Part shown: positions 1-10,405 of the stretch, in pieces
Layout of the letters: the number at the start of each line of letters is the position of its first letter
Position numbering within the stretch: position 1 is the first letter of the stretch
Assembly (NCBI GenBank): GCA_944548615.1
Contig: OX155955.1
Location: forward strand, 6,117,381 to 6,181,380
Direction of reading: 5' to 3'
Source of the DNA: Micropterix aruncella
Taxonomy: Eukaryota > Arthropoda > Insecta > Lepidoptera > Micropterigidae
DNA: 64,000 nt
The notes under the pieces: generated by a model
Databases searched by the model: none
The model's input: the letters and a program-made list of their open reading frames with translations, nothing else
What the model was told of the DNA's origin: nothing
Translations under genes and position numbers: made by a program

Positions 1-302
1 CGAAAAAGTGACAACCGGTCATCTCACACTCCGCTCTAGCGTATTGCTCTGTCTCGTTCACACGGACTGATTTCCGATTTAAGTTCACAAAGAAACGCAA
101 TCGAGCCCAGTATGCGATAATTCGCAATATGAGTTATATTTAGGATTTTTTATGTATTCATTTTGGAATGTTTGAATATATAAATGGGCTTCAAAATTAG
201 CTCTTTTTCTTCGAATACGCTTGGAGTTGATTTCGTGCATTCATATATGGACAACTAATTGGATATCACAAAAAATATTTGGCACAAAATTTAATTCATA
301 TA
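1..302. other. unannotated AT-rich stretch
   Basis: I see no gene, RNA or repeat here that I can name. The sequence is mostly AT-rich non-coding DNA leading up to the 30-bp direct repeat that borders the mariner relic. Confidence 0.5.
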
Positions 303-332
303 TGCTTATTTCGTTTACGCTGGTATTTTTTT
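303..332 (+). repeat. 30-bp direct repeat, left copy, bordering the mariner relic
   Basis: These 30 bases recur without mismatch at 829-858. The pair flanks a mariner transposase N-terminal fragment. A direct repeat this long is not a mariner TIR, which would be inverted, nor its TA target duplication. It more likely marks a deletion, duplication or repair junction. Confidence 0.8.
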
Positions 333-358
333 GTCACACGTGAGAATTTACGCTACAC

Positions 359-815
359 TTGAGAGTAAAACGTTTTCGGTGTCAGTTATCTACAATCATG
401 GAATGGGACGATATCGAAAATCGTGTTGTTATTGCCAGCTCACAAAAATATGCAATGGAACCGGGCGATATCTTTCGGACTGTGCAGCCACTCGGTGGTA
501 ATCGTAAATTGGTGTATTTAGCTCTAAAGTTGTTCGAGGATATTAGTGGAGTAATCGACTGTCCAAGATCTGGCTGCCCGCGAGATGTGAGAACTCCCAT
601 AGCCTTCAAATCCGTGGAGAGTCGAATTCGTCGAATACCGCTCCGCAAGCAGAAAATTTTGGCTCAGAAGATAAACATCTCGCCGGTATTCATCCAGTGC
701 ATTATGAAAGATAACGGGACTCCGAGCATACAAATGACTCACCGGGCACTTACTCTCGGAGGCGTTGAAGCTGAAACGGAAGCAAAAATCCAAAGCGCTG
801 CGTCGCCAGTTCGCG
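359..815 (+). pseudogene. mariner/Tc1-type transposase, N-terminal DNA-binding fragment
   Basis: The translation carries the N-terminal helix-turn-helix region of a mariner-like transposase: a first HTH ending in PRSGCPRDVRTP, then RIRRIPLRKQKI and INISP....IMKDN typical of the second HTH. These parts bind the terminal inverted repeats in intact elements. The frame breaks near 760: the expected continuation (LK.KRKQKSKALRRQFA) lies in another frame at 765-815. No DD34D catalytic domain follows; the reading ends at the second copy of a 30-bp direct repeat at 829. I conclude it is a dead, 3'-deleted copy. Family assignment rests on motif memory, not on a search. Confidence 0.78.
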
Positions 816-828
816 CTTATTTCGCTTC

Positions 829-858
829 TGCTTATTTCGTTTACGCTGGTATTTTTTT
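829..858 (+). repeat. 30-bp direct repeat, right copy
   Basis: Identical to 303-332. It truncates the mariner relic at its 3' side. Confidence 0.8.
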
Positions 859-2877
859 TAAAAACCTATTTTCTTCATTTAGACGTCAAAATACGAATAA
901 TTCTCATTTCACTCAAAATAAATAATATTGAAATATTATACAATAGAAGTGTTGAAAAAAATAAGGATATTTTTTTCTTCTTCATAATTTTGCAAGTTTC
1001 TGAAATTTTGTGTGAATCCCGGCTTTATTTCTAATATCATTTTAGTTTATGGGGCCTTAAGCAAAATTACGAAACAATGTATTTTGTGTTTAAAAATAGA
1101 AAATTTTTACAAAGTGAGAAACATGTTGGGCAAATCTGATTGACATGTTGTTAAATTGATATTTAGATAACATGTTGTCGAGTTCTAATATACGAGTTGT
1201 CGAGTTCTAATATACTAAATGTGTACTAATGAGTACAACGTTGGCGTAGGTAGGTATTCAACAATCTGTTACTAAAGATTTAATAACCTGCTTCTTGAGC
1301 TGTGGGAAGTTTTGTGTGAATTGAAGTCTGTGCATATCAGCTAAATCGCACAGATTGAGACTTCGGTACGAAAGTTCTGCGGCCGTAAAACAGAACTTCA
1401 CTCCGAGAGGTCATAAAACGTCTGGATAGAATCGAGTCGATACTCGGCATTCGCTTATCATTTTCCCAACGAGACTATTTATGACAAGTGATATCGCTTT
1501 TGTTTGCGTTGATTTTGTAAGAGGATAGCTTTCGTCCATCGTTGGAACGTAATGTAATGTCGCGGCTGGAGAATTTTGTCAGTGGCAAATATGAATGGAG
1601 TATATGTAGGATGAGTAGATTGGGATAGAATATTTTTCTTCGAATATAAATTAAGGAACGTTTTCGGCTTTTTTTCTTCTCAAAAATGACTTTTTAATGG
1701 TTTAGTGTACTTCTCTCAGAGCCGAAGACATCAGTGAAAAGAAATTTCTAGAAAACGATACAAAATATATTGTTTTAGCCGGGGCAAGATGTGTTTTTTT
1801 CAAAAAGACACATCATTCATAGACTATTTATGACTCTGTGTCTGTGAAAATGTTTGCGAGCTTAGTTAAGATTTTAACTCCCTACCTTTGGGTTATTATT
1901 AAAAAAGCAGGTAAAAATTCGTTGGGTTTATTTCATTACATTTCTTTCTAACAATAAATTTTTACAATATATCAAAACGCTTTTTTACACAATAGACTTA
2001 TTGTGACCCTTCTTTGTATTTAGAATCTTAGGAGCAGTTTGGCGTATCACGCACGCTTTGTAGGTTTCGGGGGGGGGTTTTTTTTTACTTGAACGTACGG
2101 GATACGTTTTGTTGAGTTCGGGCGATAATATAGCGGACGTGTCACGTATGTTCATAGAGGTAGGGCGGTACATCTACGCATATGTTACGAAATAATAATG
2201 AAGCAACCTACCAAGATACTGAAGTCATTTGTCGTGTATAAGTGTCAAGGAATCAATTTTTAGAAAATTGGTAATGTTGATATTACTATGTGAGATTTTG
2301 CCATAGCCAATATGTATCGTTTTGATAAAAACTCACACTTTTATAACTATAACGTTGAAAAATATTGCTATTATAATTTTAGATTCAGATTATTGATATC
2401 GGACCTAAAAACTCACAATTATTTGTTTAATTTAAATATAATTCTTATGATTGGTTTTATAAATATTAAAAATTCCCCCGTAGAAAAAGGTTTTTGTTTA
2501 TGAAATATTTTTAGAAAACGGTCCTTAATAAAGGAAAAAGGAAACAATATAAAACAATATCAGTACCTAACATGAAATAATCGAATTGAATTTGTAATGA
2601 AAATATACATAGTTAATAAATTAGAAATATAAAAATACATGAGACATGCTACAGTGATTACAAAATAGATATAAAATTATATAAGCAGATCAAATATGGT
2701 AGACGGTAGCTAATCGGATCAATCTCAGTTAGAAGATGTTTTTTTAGCTAATTATTTATTTGGCGATGATAAACAAATTTTAAATGCTAAAAAAATTAAG
2801 TTTGTTCTATTTAAAATATAATAAAAAGTATTCTTTTAATATATAAAATTATCATGTTTTGGCAGTAGGTATCCATT
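859..2877. other. unannotated stretch
   Basis: No convincing gene. Contains a short tandem duplication of about 22 bp at 1176-1216 (GTTGTCGAGTTCTAATATAC twice), a G9T9-like homopolymer run near 2070-2087 and AT-rich sequence. Small open frames here, for example at 1985-2173 and 2312-2503, have no recognisable motif. Confidence 0.5.
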
Positions 2878-2930
2878 TATGAAATCGAAGTCTATCGCGG
2901 TGGTTTCACATTATTAATAGAATAAAAACG
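2878..2930 (+). repeat. dispersed short repeat (ATGAAATCGAAG type)
   Basis: The block reading ATGAAATCGAAGTCTATCG and then GTGGTTTCACATTAT recurs in diverged form at 57855-57907 and in part at 40640-40682. It is a low-copy dispersed repeat of unknown class. Confidence 0.6.
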
Positions 2931-3616
2931 AATTTGCCGCTTGAAGCGTTTAGCACCCGACGTTTATGCGATGCTGCACCCGCCGTTGTCCATGCTAGAC
3001 TGAGACAGAGTATCCGATCGTATCATAGCAGCTTTGAATAAAAAATTGGTGATTTAATTACATTCCACATAAAGCACAAAACTCAGTATTGCTTCTCTCG
3101 TCTAAAATCTATAAAATCAGAGATTATCTTCATTCAGATATTAGGATTCTCCTAATAAAATGATAAAGCATTGTTTTGGATGAAGTATTTCAAAGTTTTC
3201 CCTCTATAGCAAAGCAATCACAGCGTTTGTATTTACCTTTTTCTAGCAGTTATTTGTGCAAAAAGACCCTTTTATCAGTGTTAGCCATTAAAACGAAGGT
3301 GTTCGTGGTGATTTATGCTGTCCACTTTCTTCAATTCAACCAAGAATTGTAAATCTTTTTAAAAATATGCAGCTTCATCCATCTCATTGATTTATTTATT
3401 GTTTTTACCACTTGTGTTTAATTATAAAGCCAACAAATACCTACAACATATTTGTTGTTTTTTTTTAATTTTCACATATTTGATTAATTTATAATAGGAC
3501 AGGGGCGAGGGCATGTTCTTTTGGCAGCAAGGAGGCGTGATAAAAATAATTTTGGGAATCCCTGATCTAGGCCATTGCGCCGTGTGACTTTAGTGTCTTT
3601 GGCCAAATGTAATGTA
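2931..3616. other. unannotated stretch
   Basis: AT-rich non-coding sequence with a slightly GC-rich patch at 2935-3010. I see no supported gene. Confidence 0.45.
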
Positions 3617-3650
3617 CCTCCTAGGTATTTATCGGTCATACGCGGCTCTT
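3617..3650 (+). repeat. 34-bp direct repeat, left copy
   Basis: CCTCCTAGGTATTTATCGGT followed by CATACGCGGCTCTT recurs at 4590-4623 with two mismatches. The two copies bracket two MITEs and a copy of the GC-rich 0.6-kb family, so the whole block may be one composite insertion or a segmental duplication. Confidence 0.75.
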
Positions 3651-3654
3651 AGGC

Positions 3655-3839
3655 GCCACACACAACAAACGCAGGGGGCAGACGGGACGCGGACCCGAAT
3701 TTTTAAGAACATACGGTGTCTGCGCCCCGTCCTTTCTGTATGTTTTGCGTCGTTCCTTTTCTATACATTTTGTATGAAAGTTCTATGAACGGACTCCGCG
3801 TCCGCGACGTGTCCGAGTCTTACGTCCGTTATGTGTGGC
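3655..3839. mobile_element. MITE with GCCACACACAAC termini, copy 1
   Basis: Left end GCCACACACAAC and right end GTTATGTGTGGC form a terminal inverted repeat matching at 11 of 12 positions. The homology continues inward as GACGGGACGCGGAC against GTCCGCGAC. 185 bp with no coding capacity. A second, shorter element with the same ends starts 17 bp downstream. Confidence 0.65.
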
Positions 3840-3855
3840 TCGCGACTTAGGCCAA

Positions 3856-3947
3856 GCCACACACAACGAACACACAGAAAAGACGGGACGCAGACACGTT
3901 TCTTCCCGCCTGCGCCCTGTCCTAGTCTTACGTCCTTTGTGTGTGGC
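3856..3947. mobile_element. MITE with GCCACACACAAC termini, copy 2 (short)
   Basis: Same termini as the element at 3655-3839 but only 92 bp long. The left arm GCCACACACAACGAACACA resembles copy 1 and the right end reads TTTGTGTGTGGC. The tandem arrangement suggests internal deletion followed by local insertion, or unequal exchange. Confidence 0.6.
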
Positions 3948-3956
3948 TTGCGGCCA

Positions 3957-4576
3957 TTATGACCCATGTGTAAGGATAGGTACAACTCACAGGTCAGCAC
4001 TTATCCGGTAGCCACCCCGCAGAAGCGCGAGCCTGGGTAGGACTATGTGCTTGAGAGCCAGTTCCCCTGGGAATCGTCCTTCGGGCGCTCCTGGACGGTT
4101 TGCGCACCGAGCGGCGTCAGCCAATCGACTGTGCATTCCAACTGTGCATTCCGGGGGAGTCTCGAAACGGCTTTGTTTCCTATAGAGCGGGGGTGGTCGT
4201 TAACCTTACGGCAACCGCTCTTAAAACGACCAATCGGCTACCCGATACCGGGTGAACAGCCGGGCAAAAAACGCTGTGGTCCTCGATATATTCGATAGAC
4301 ACGGAATCACCGCTACGTAAGGGAGAGGACCGCGTAAGCCTCCTCAAACCCGTAACCAGTCGGGAGGCCTGAGAAATCTGGCCAAAACTGGTAGCGAGGG
4401 CGCTTTGTCTGCCCGCTGGATTAATTACCCGGTGCCGGGCGGTAAGGGTTGGTCTCTCGCGGGCTAGACAGTGGACTGTCATTGTCTAAGTCCACTACGC
4501 TCATCCCACGGCTGAAAGAACGATCACATATCGTTAAACCAGCCTGGGGTGATGGGTTCACCCGTTGTAGTCGACA
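3957..4576 (+). repeat. GC-rich 0.6-kb dispersed family, copy A
   Basis: Aligns along its length with copies at 7687, 10406, 14606 (minus), 48188 (rearranged), 50991 (rearranged) and 53082. Shared landmarks in order are GAGCCTGGGTAGGACT, CCCCTGGGAATC, GACGGTTTGCGCACCGAGCG, TATAGAGCGGGGGTGG, AAGGGAGAGGACCGCG and GGGTGATGGGTTCACCCG. No reading frame is kept open across copies and no known protein or RNA family is evident. It ends at GTAGTCGAC like the other complete copies. Confidence 0.8.
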
Positions 4577-4589
4577 CCGCCCAACAGTT

Positions 4590-4623
4590 CCTCCTAGGCA
4601 TGTATCGGTCATACGCGGCTCTT
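4590..4623 (+). repeat. 34-bp direct repeat, right copy
   Basis: Matches 3617-3650 except at two positions (CAT/TAT-type changes). See that entry. Confidence 0.75.
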
Positions 4624-5176
4624 TTATGATCGAGTTTCGCTCGCATTGATGAAAGCGGGAAGCGATAAAGATTGGACGAATTGTGCTTAATCCCACCATT
4701 GTGTTGCGTCCCGCAAACGAGAGACAAAGAGAAGCCAAGCCGTCAACGCGCGGTGAAACTTTTTCCTGTGTCCGACCATCTTGGAGCGAAAAGTTGCTCC
4801 CGCTAGTCGCTGTCCGAGCGTCTCGACCGCCCGCCACCCCCCACCCCCATTGTCCACCACCCCCGCCATCCCTCATACCACTGGAAATATAATTCCATCG
4901 GAACGCCCGTATTTTTCCACAGAGCTTCTTTAAATCCTTACTTTATTCGGGATTCCCGGCTTTGTACGGATTGAAGAGTTTTTATTGCGCGATTTTATTT
5001 CTTTCTGCTATTGAAGATAATTGAGTTTTGTTTACCGGAATCTTCAATGTTACTTTCGAAAGTATATTCGTCTCTCTTTTCTCGAAATGCACATTTGTGC
5101 GGAAACCCCTCATCAAGTCCATATTAAATGGAATCATGTTCGTGTAAAAATAAATAAACATCAAACTAACATAAAA
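4624..5176. other. unannotated stretch, GC-rich then AT-rich
   Basis: 4660-4880 is comparatively GC-rich and C-rich (CCACCCCCATTGTCC region) and 4880-5176 is AT-rich. Several short frames are open on both strands in the GC-rich part, as expected by chance. I recognise none. Confidence 0.45.
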
Positions 5177-5300
5177 CTATTGATTATATATCGTCCTACA
5201 TTGCTCAGCGTCGTACTTTGATTTGGCAATTAGGACTCTACTATGAAACGCAACGTAGATGTAGATAACACTCATAGATCCGAAAATTGATTAATCATCT
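5177..5300 (+). repeat. dispersed repeat shared with 30721-30835
   Basis: Blocks TTGATTATATA, GCCGTACTACGATTTGGC-type, AAGCGCAACGT-type and TTCAAAAATTCATTAATC-type occur in the same order in both places, with moderate divergence. Class unknown. Confidence 0.6.
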
Positions 5301-5303
5301 CAC

Positions 5304-5336
5304 GAAAGTCGCCATATGTTCAATATGGCAACTTTC
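5304..5336. repeat. palindrome interrupted by a LINE, left part
   Basis: GAAAGTCGCCATAT, GTTCA, ATATGGCAACTTTC form a near-perfect 14-bp-arm hairpin. A closely related palindrome occurs at 6291-6343 on the other side of a truncated LINE, so the LINE seems to have entered, or duplicated, this palindrome. Confidence 0.7.
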
Positions 5337-6294
5337 CATTTATTTATTTATTTATTTATTTACATATACATTCAAATTCATGAGCACAACAGAAAATAAC
5401 ATGTCAATTTATACAATGCCGTCGTATGCTTTTAAAGTTATATACGCATGATACATCTGTCTGAGCCCAGGTTACATAGCGCATACATTAAACGCAAATG
5501 ATAACCTTTCTATTATGCTAAGCAAAGAGCAGCCGAGCCCGCCTTGCTAGGCACCCCTGTGTTAAGGCGAGCTCACTTCGGGAGTCACACTAGAGTGCCA
5601 CGGTTGTGTCAGGAAAGATCTAAAATATATATATTTTTTATTATTTCTATGTTCATTTATAATCATTATTATTATTATTTATTTTATTATTTTGTTATTT
5701 TTCTAGTTTTTTAACCGCAGAATAGAATCCACAAGCGCGAATCCCCTCTTTTGCAATATAGAGGTGATTGTCGCATCGTATTCATATGAGTTCCGCTCGT
5801 TTCCCTGTAAATATTGCTATCGACTTCGACTTCGACCTAACGACTTCAGGGGTTCGCAGCAAGCGTTTTTTTAACAACGTACTACTAACACTTTTTAAAT
5901 AAAAAAAGTTATACAGTTACAAAATTAAACTAAAGTTAGATACATACTTACATTTTATAATAGCAGCCGTAGAAATAATTATATTAAAAGAAATTAAATA
6001 GTATACATTTATAAAATAAATGGATATATGGCTTAATAGGTATTCAAAATTATTAAATTACTAGATAGAAAATAAAAAATGTAAATGTAAGTGTTTAGGA
6101 CACTTCTAATACTTTAAAAATCAAGATGGAAAAATAGCGTTTCAACCCCATCTCTACCCATATTTAGAAGCCAAGTATGGATTTGTTTCTTAAAAATAAT
6201 GATGCTATTTACAGATTTAATAGATTTAATATTTACAGATTTAATATAGTTTTCAACTGTATTGTAGGCTCGAGGGGCCATAAAAAGATATGGG
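5337..6294 (-). mobile_element. 5'-truncated non-LTR retrotransposon (LINE), (TAAA)n tail
   Basis: Read on the minus strand, 6294-6094 encodes the C-terminus of a LINE ORF2: LFMAPRAYNTV near the start, then IFKKQIHTWLLNMGRD, the usual last conserved motif (hydrophobic, N.LP-like, F...+K.WL). The minus strand then runs through a 3' UTR to a (TAAA)n tail, seen on plus as TTTATTTATTTATTTATTTA at 5338-5361. The related element at 46799-47780 has the matching motif KVKNWLLNIGRSK. Only the last part of ORF2 is present, so the copy is dead on arrival, which is usual for LINEs. Confidence 0.75.
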
Positions 6295-6343
6295 CCATAT
6301 GTTCAATATGTCGCCATATGTTCAATATGGCGACTTTCGTGGT
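6291..6343. repeat. palindrome next to the LINE, right part
   Basis: Contains two copies of CCATATGTTCAATATG; the second forms a hairpin CGCCATAT / ATATGGCG with flanks GTC and GACTTTCGTGG. It is the partner of 5304-5336 and probably holds the target duplication of the LINE in imperfect form. Confidence 0.6.
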
Positions 6344-7263
6344 ATAGAGTATCAGAAATTAGCAGGGTATCAGAAAATAACGTATTATTATAAAATATCG
6401 TACTTTTTAAAAAATACCCTACTTTCAAAAGGCACAGTACTTTTTGAAATTTTCTTACTTTCATAAAAAAAACTTCGGGAAACAAAATAAAAACAAAAAA
6501 AACGTCTTCCATGTTGGCGACTTTTGGGACAAAAATATTTTTGGCTATAGGTACATTTTTGCTCCTGTTTTCTCCTTTCAACGCGTGCAGCAAACAGAGG
6601 TGAGCTATTGCGATGCTTGCGATACGAAGTCTGGCGTTAATTTAGCTGTTATCAAAGAGAATGTATGATTCCATTTTATTATCTTCTCGCGTTTTCAGTT
6701 AGTTTATTATCTCCGATTAGTTTCTCATTGCCGATTAATCCCTAAAGTCTCGTTAGTATAATCATAAATAATTAATCTTACCTGACATAAATAATTGCGA
6801 CGATGGCAATGCAAACTACCTCAAATACTCAAGTAAGTTCCAAATTACCTAATTTAACGGCCATTATTACAATTTTCTATTTTTTATAATATAATAACTT
6901 GTCAAACAATAAGCGTGATCAGGCACGGCGGCCTTTAACTGATTTACGTCGTAAATTACCTTTTTTACGTCGTAATTTCCTGTGTCTAATTTTATATTAT
7001 TGATTTATTTTATATAAATGGCTACATAAGTGTATTGTACGTTGCATACGTTTCAGATAACGCAATTAACGATGCCAATATTTTAAATAGAAACCCGTCA
7101 AATAGGAGTAGAGTATCATTGATTCGCACCTTCTTATTAGGGTTTCTCAAATCTCGTTTTTCGATCCTGAAACTGGGGAAAACATTACATTCTTCCCTGG
7201 ATGTCCTGGGAATCGGCAATTTTGGGTTCTCAGGGCTGAATAATAATAATGATAATGTAATCT
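6344..7263. other. unannotated stretch
   Basis: AT-rich sequence. The open frames at 6303-6593 and 7035-7328 have low-complexity composition and no motif I recognise. Nothing else is supported. Confidence 0.45.
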
Positions 7264-7562
7264 GGGGCTCTCTAGACGATCAAGCATGCTTGTCAAGCAT
7301 TGCGTCACGGGCTGGGCAGGGATCATAAACTGCAGGAAATATGCAAAAAAAAAAATATTGACTAAAAATGCCTAATTTTGTAGTTTTATAAAAGGGGGTC
7401 ATGTCATTCATTAATCAATTACGTCTAATTAACGTGACTCCCTGGTATAAACTACAAAATTAGGCATTGAAAAAAATATTTGCATAATTCCTGCGGTTTA
7501 CTATTCCCTCCCAGCCCGCGACGCGATGCTTGACAAGCATGCTTGATCGTCTAGAGAGCCCC
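7264..7562. mobile_element. palindromic MITE, GGGGCTCTCTAGACGATC ends, copy 1
   Basis: The left end GGGGCTCTCTAGACGATCAA is mirrored at the right end (TTGATCGTCTAGAGAGCCCC). The inverted homology runs inward for well over 100 bp on each side, through TGCTTGTCAAGCAT, CGGGCTGGG and TGCCTAATTTTGTAGTTT, so the 299-bp element is almost entirely foldback. No coding capacity. I found no clear target duplication. A second, left-truncated copy ends at 9996. Confidence 0.88.
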
Positions 7563-7686
7563 GCAGGCGAGTTTCGAAGTGTGAATAGCCGATGCGCCCG
7601 TTATCGTAAGAATGATCGTTGTTTTCTTGTTTATGTGAAGTGAATCAATAATAGTGGATGAATATTATTATTATTGGTTGTAGGCA
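7563..7686. other. spacer
   Basis: Short AT-rich spacer between the MITE and the next GC-rich copy. It includes an (ATT)n-like run at 7664-7678. Confidence 0.4.
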
Positions 7687-8219
7687 GATAACGGTTCCGT
7701 GCAACTTAGAACATATGACCTGTCTGTTACCTTAGATCGGCACAACTCACGGTTTAACTCCCATCCGGTAGTCTCCTAGAAGAGGGTCTAACCTGGAAAG
7801 GACCGAGAGGGTCTGGAATCTTACGTTTTCTATAAAGCGTGGGTGGTTGATAACCTGTTGTCAGTGGCTGTTGAAATAACCCGTTGGCCACCCGATCCCG
7901 TGTGAGCTTGACGAGTAAAGGGCGCCACGGTCCGCGATAAATTCGAACTGAATTACCGGTGACATCGGCAGAGTCTGCGCAAGCAAGCGACTTTAAATCC
8001 GTGACCAGACTGTAGGGCGGAGAAATCCGGCCAAATCTGGTAATGGGGGTGTAAGGTCGGCCGGCTGGGTTTACTTCCTCTCATGGGCTTGTCAGTGGAG
8101 CTAGAAAGTGGACTGTCTTTATCCGCTAACTTTTCACGTTCGCTCCATGGGATATAGAACGACCTGATACCGTCAAAACTCCCTGGGGTGACGGGTTCGC
8201 CCGTTTTGTTGACACCCCC
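7687..8219 (+). repeat. GC-rich 0.6-kb dispersed family, copy B (diverged)
   Basis: A more diverged member. It begins near ATAACGGTTCCGTGCA, which matches the left end seen at 50991, and continues with CGGCACAACTCACGG, TATAAAGCGTGGGTGG, GGCCACCCGATCCCG and TGGGGTGACGGGTTCGCCCG. It lacks the block around GACGGTCTGCGCACC that copies A, C and H carry, so it has an internal deletion of roughly 100 bp or belongs to another subfamily. Confidence 0.72.
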
Positions 8220-8981
8220 AGATAATTGTAGTTTATAAATTGTAGATTAATATTTCAAAAAACCGTCCAAAAATGTCTTTTCCGGAACTTCAATGGTAAA
8301 ATTTTAATGGTAACATTTCAATAATTTCAACCCATTTCAATGGTAAAATTAGAATATTCGGAAAGTCTCAGTTGAAATTCTTATTATAAACTATTTCATT
8401 TTCCCATTATACAGATAATACCTATAATTACAAAGCCTATTTCTTGTAGTATTCCGTATATGATTCGGAAAACGAAGTAGGTACCTGCCAAGTATCGTTT
8501 ACAGATATTAATTTTACGTTTTTCAGTCGCATATCGATATTTTAGAATATTTTTTTGCATTTTAAAATCTCTTTCAGTCATGTTACATTAACGAAACAGT
8601 TTTGGTTTGAAATATTCAATTAGTTTAAACGATTACAATTGAAGAAGGTTTTTGAAAATTACTACTAAACATTGACCACAGATTTTTGGCGGAATTAGTT
8701 TTTGTCAACCACAATGTTCAGTCTGAATTTATATTATTCTCAAAAAAGTCAACGTTCTCAAACGCAATGCTCAATAACAAAATAAAAGTGGTAGATAATA
8801 TAAAAAGCTGATTACAAGTAATGCACGGGCAAAACGGGGCGCGAAATTCAAATGTATGTTCGTCCTTGTTTGTTTCCGGAATTTCGGGAATTCTCCTCTA
8901 ACATATCCCGGGGTCGGGATTGACATTATTCCCGGAACTTGCCAAGATAGGAATCCCGGGCAAGAAACGCTACTTCTTATT
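8220..8981. other. unannotated stretch up to the assembly gap
   Basis: AT-rich sequence with local repeats of CAATGGTAAAATT near 8290-8350. The frame at 8396-8581 on minus has no recognisable motif. Confidence 0.45.
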
Positions 8982-9181
8982 NNNNNNNNNNNNNNNNNNN
9001 NNNNNNNNNNNNNNNNNNNNNNNNNNNNNNNNNNNNNNNNNNNNNNNNNNNNNNNNNNNNNNNNNNNNNNNNNNNNNNNNNNNNNNNNNNNNNNNNNNNN
9101 NNNNNNNNNNNNNNNNNNNNNNNNNNNNNNNNNNNNNNNNNNNNNNNNNNNNNNNNNNNNNNNNNNNNNNNNNNNNNNNNN
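8982..9181. other. assembly gap (200 N)
   Basis: Exactly 200 N. The 16 bases before the gap (8966-8981, AACGCTACTTCTTATT) are identical to the 16 bases after it (9182-9197). This suggests either that the two contig ends overlap and the gap has no real length, or that a tandem repeat collapsed here. Confidence 0.98.
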
Positions 9182-9516
9182 AACGCTACTTCTTATTAAC
9201 GTTTATAACAGTTCTGCACACTGCAGTTCTGCACGCATCTGAAGAGACAGCAACTTCGAACAATCTACTTAGATCGTCCTCATTTTCGGCGCTTTAGGAT
9301 CGCTTCGTTGCTTTCCTTGTGGTTGTTTTAGCGCCAAGAATTTTGACTCGGCGACCTAAAGCACAGAATTGTCCTACCACGATTCGTTTGTTACAGTCTT
9401 ATTCAAATACGCTTATTAATATTTAGTACGTACCAAGGCCGGCTTAAAATAATCCTTATGCAGTAACGCGTATTATATTAAGTAGTCTCTAACTACAACA
9501 TTTTGAGATTTAAGTA
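9182..9516. other. unannotated stretch
   Basis: Mixed-composition sequence without a supported gene. It includes short repeats of GTTCTGCAC at 9211-9233. Confidence 0.4.
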
Positions 9517-9791
9517 TGACTAGCGCGCCCTCTGGTGGACCGATTTTAACTACAATCTTTCCAACTCTTGCCATGACTCAATGAGGCCTGTATTCCAAAT
9601 TTCAGCTCAATGGGATAAAGCGTTTAGGCGCTATCGCGGAGGAATACACACACACACACACACACTAGACACACACACATACAGACGGACTTCATTCTGG
9701 ATATAGTACTAATCATCTCGGAGGGGGGGGGGGCAAAAATGAATATTTCCGCCATCTCAAAAAAAAAAATGCGCGTTCACAATACTTTCCC
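9517..9791 (-). repeat. microsatellite-bearing dispersed repeat (MINE-like), copy 1
   Basis: Shares ordered blocks with 31206-31576, 33428-33690, 45790-46036 and 51658-52014: CGCGCCCTCTGGTGGACC, TTGCCATGACT, CCAAATTTCAGCTCAAT, AGCGTTTAGGCGCTATCG, GGAGGAATACACAC and GCGCGTTCACAATACTTTCC. A (CA)n microsatellite sits at the same internal place (9646-9685), and a G-run at 9722-9733. This architecture matches the microsatellite-associated interspersed elements known from Lepidoptera. It is truncated at the CTCTGG end and abutted by a MITE at the other. Confidence 0.75.
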
Positions 9792-9996
9792 TTAATTTTG
9801 TAGTTGTATCCCAGAGTCAGGGTAATGAAACGCAATTTATTGATGAATGACGGGATTCTCTGGTATAAACTACAAAATTAGGCATTTTTGGTAAATATAA
9901 AAATATATATATATTTGCAATTTCCTGCGGTTTACGATCCCTTCCCAGCCCGCGACGCGATGCTTGACAAGCATGCTTGATCGTCTAGAGAGCCCC
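9792..9996. mobile_element. palindromic MITE, GGGGCTCTCTAGACGATC ends, copy 2 (left-truncated)
   Basis: The right 170 bp match the right half of the element at 7264-7562: GGTATAAACTACAAAATTAG, TTTCCTGCGGTTTACGATCC and GCGACGCGATGCTTGACAAG, ending TCGTCTAGAGAGCCCC. The left arm is cut down to a remnant (TTAATTTTGTAGTTGTATCC). It directly abuts the MINE-like repeat. Confidence 0.82.
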
Positions 9997-10405
9997 TTAC
10001 GGCCCAGCAGCAAAATATTTCAATGGCCACTCAATATAATAATAAAAGTGCAACGTGTTGCCAGACGTAAAAATTGGTCCCGGTACTAAAGAAGTATCAC
10101 TTCGTCCTGGTACTAAAGTGAACTTAGAATAGGTTCACTGAATCCGGCGTTAATTCCGAATTTACAACCTTGGTACCGGTATTACGCGATGACTCTGAAT
10201 AAGAATGTAAAGAGATTCCGTGGGCTATTTCTGGATAGGTACGCCAAACGGCGGGTATAGCGATTATGTCACAACATTGTGAACTTCGGTTAGTAGGCAG
10301 GGACGTGTGAGACGTCATTTGGACGTTTTTGATCATGACTTGTGTCGAAGTGTTGATCATGATTGTGTCGAAGAATGAATCTATATGTCTCATCTATCCG
10401 GGAGT
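9997..10405. other. unannotated stretch
   Basis: Contains a short local repeat (GGTCCCGGTACTAAAG / CGTCCTGGTACTAAAG) at 10076-10115 and TTGATCATGA repeats at 10329-10361. No gene is supported. Confidence 0.4.

Noticed and set aside
8856..9297. Two frames across the assembly gap
   Set aside because: Most of the codons are N; no evidence of coding on either side.
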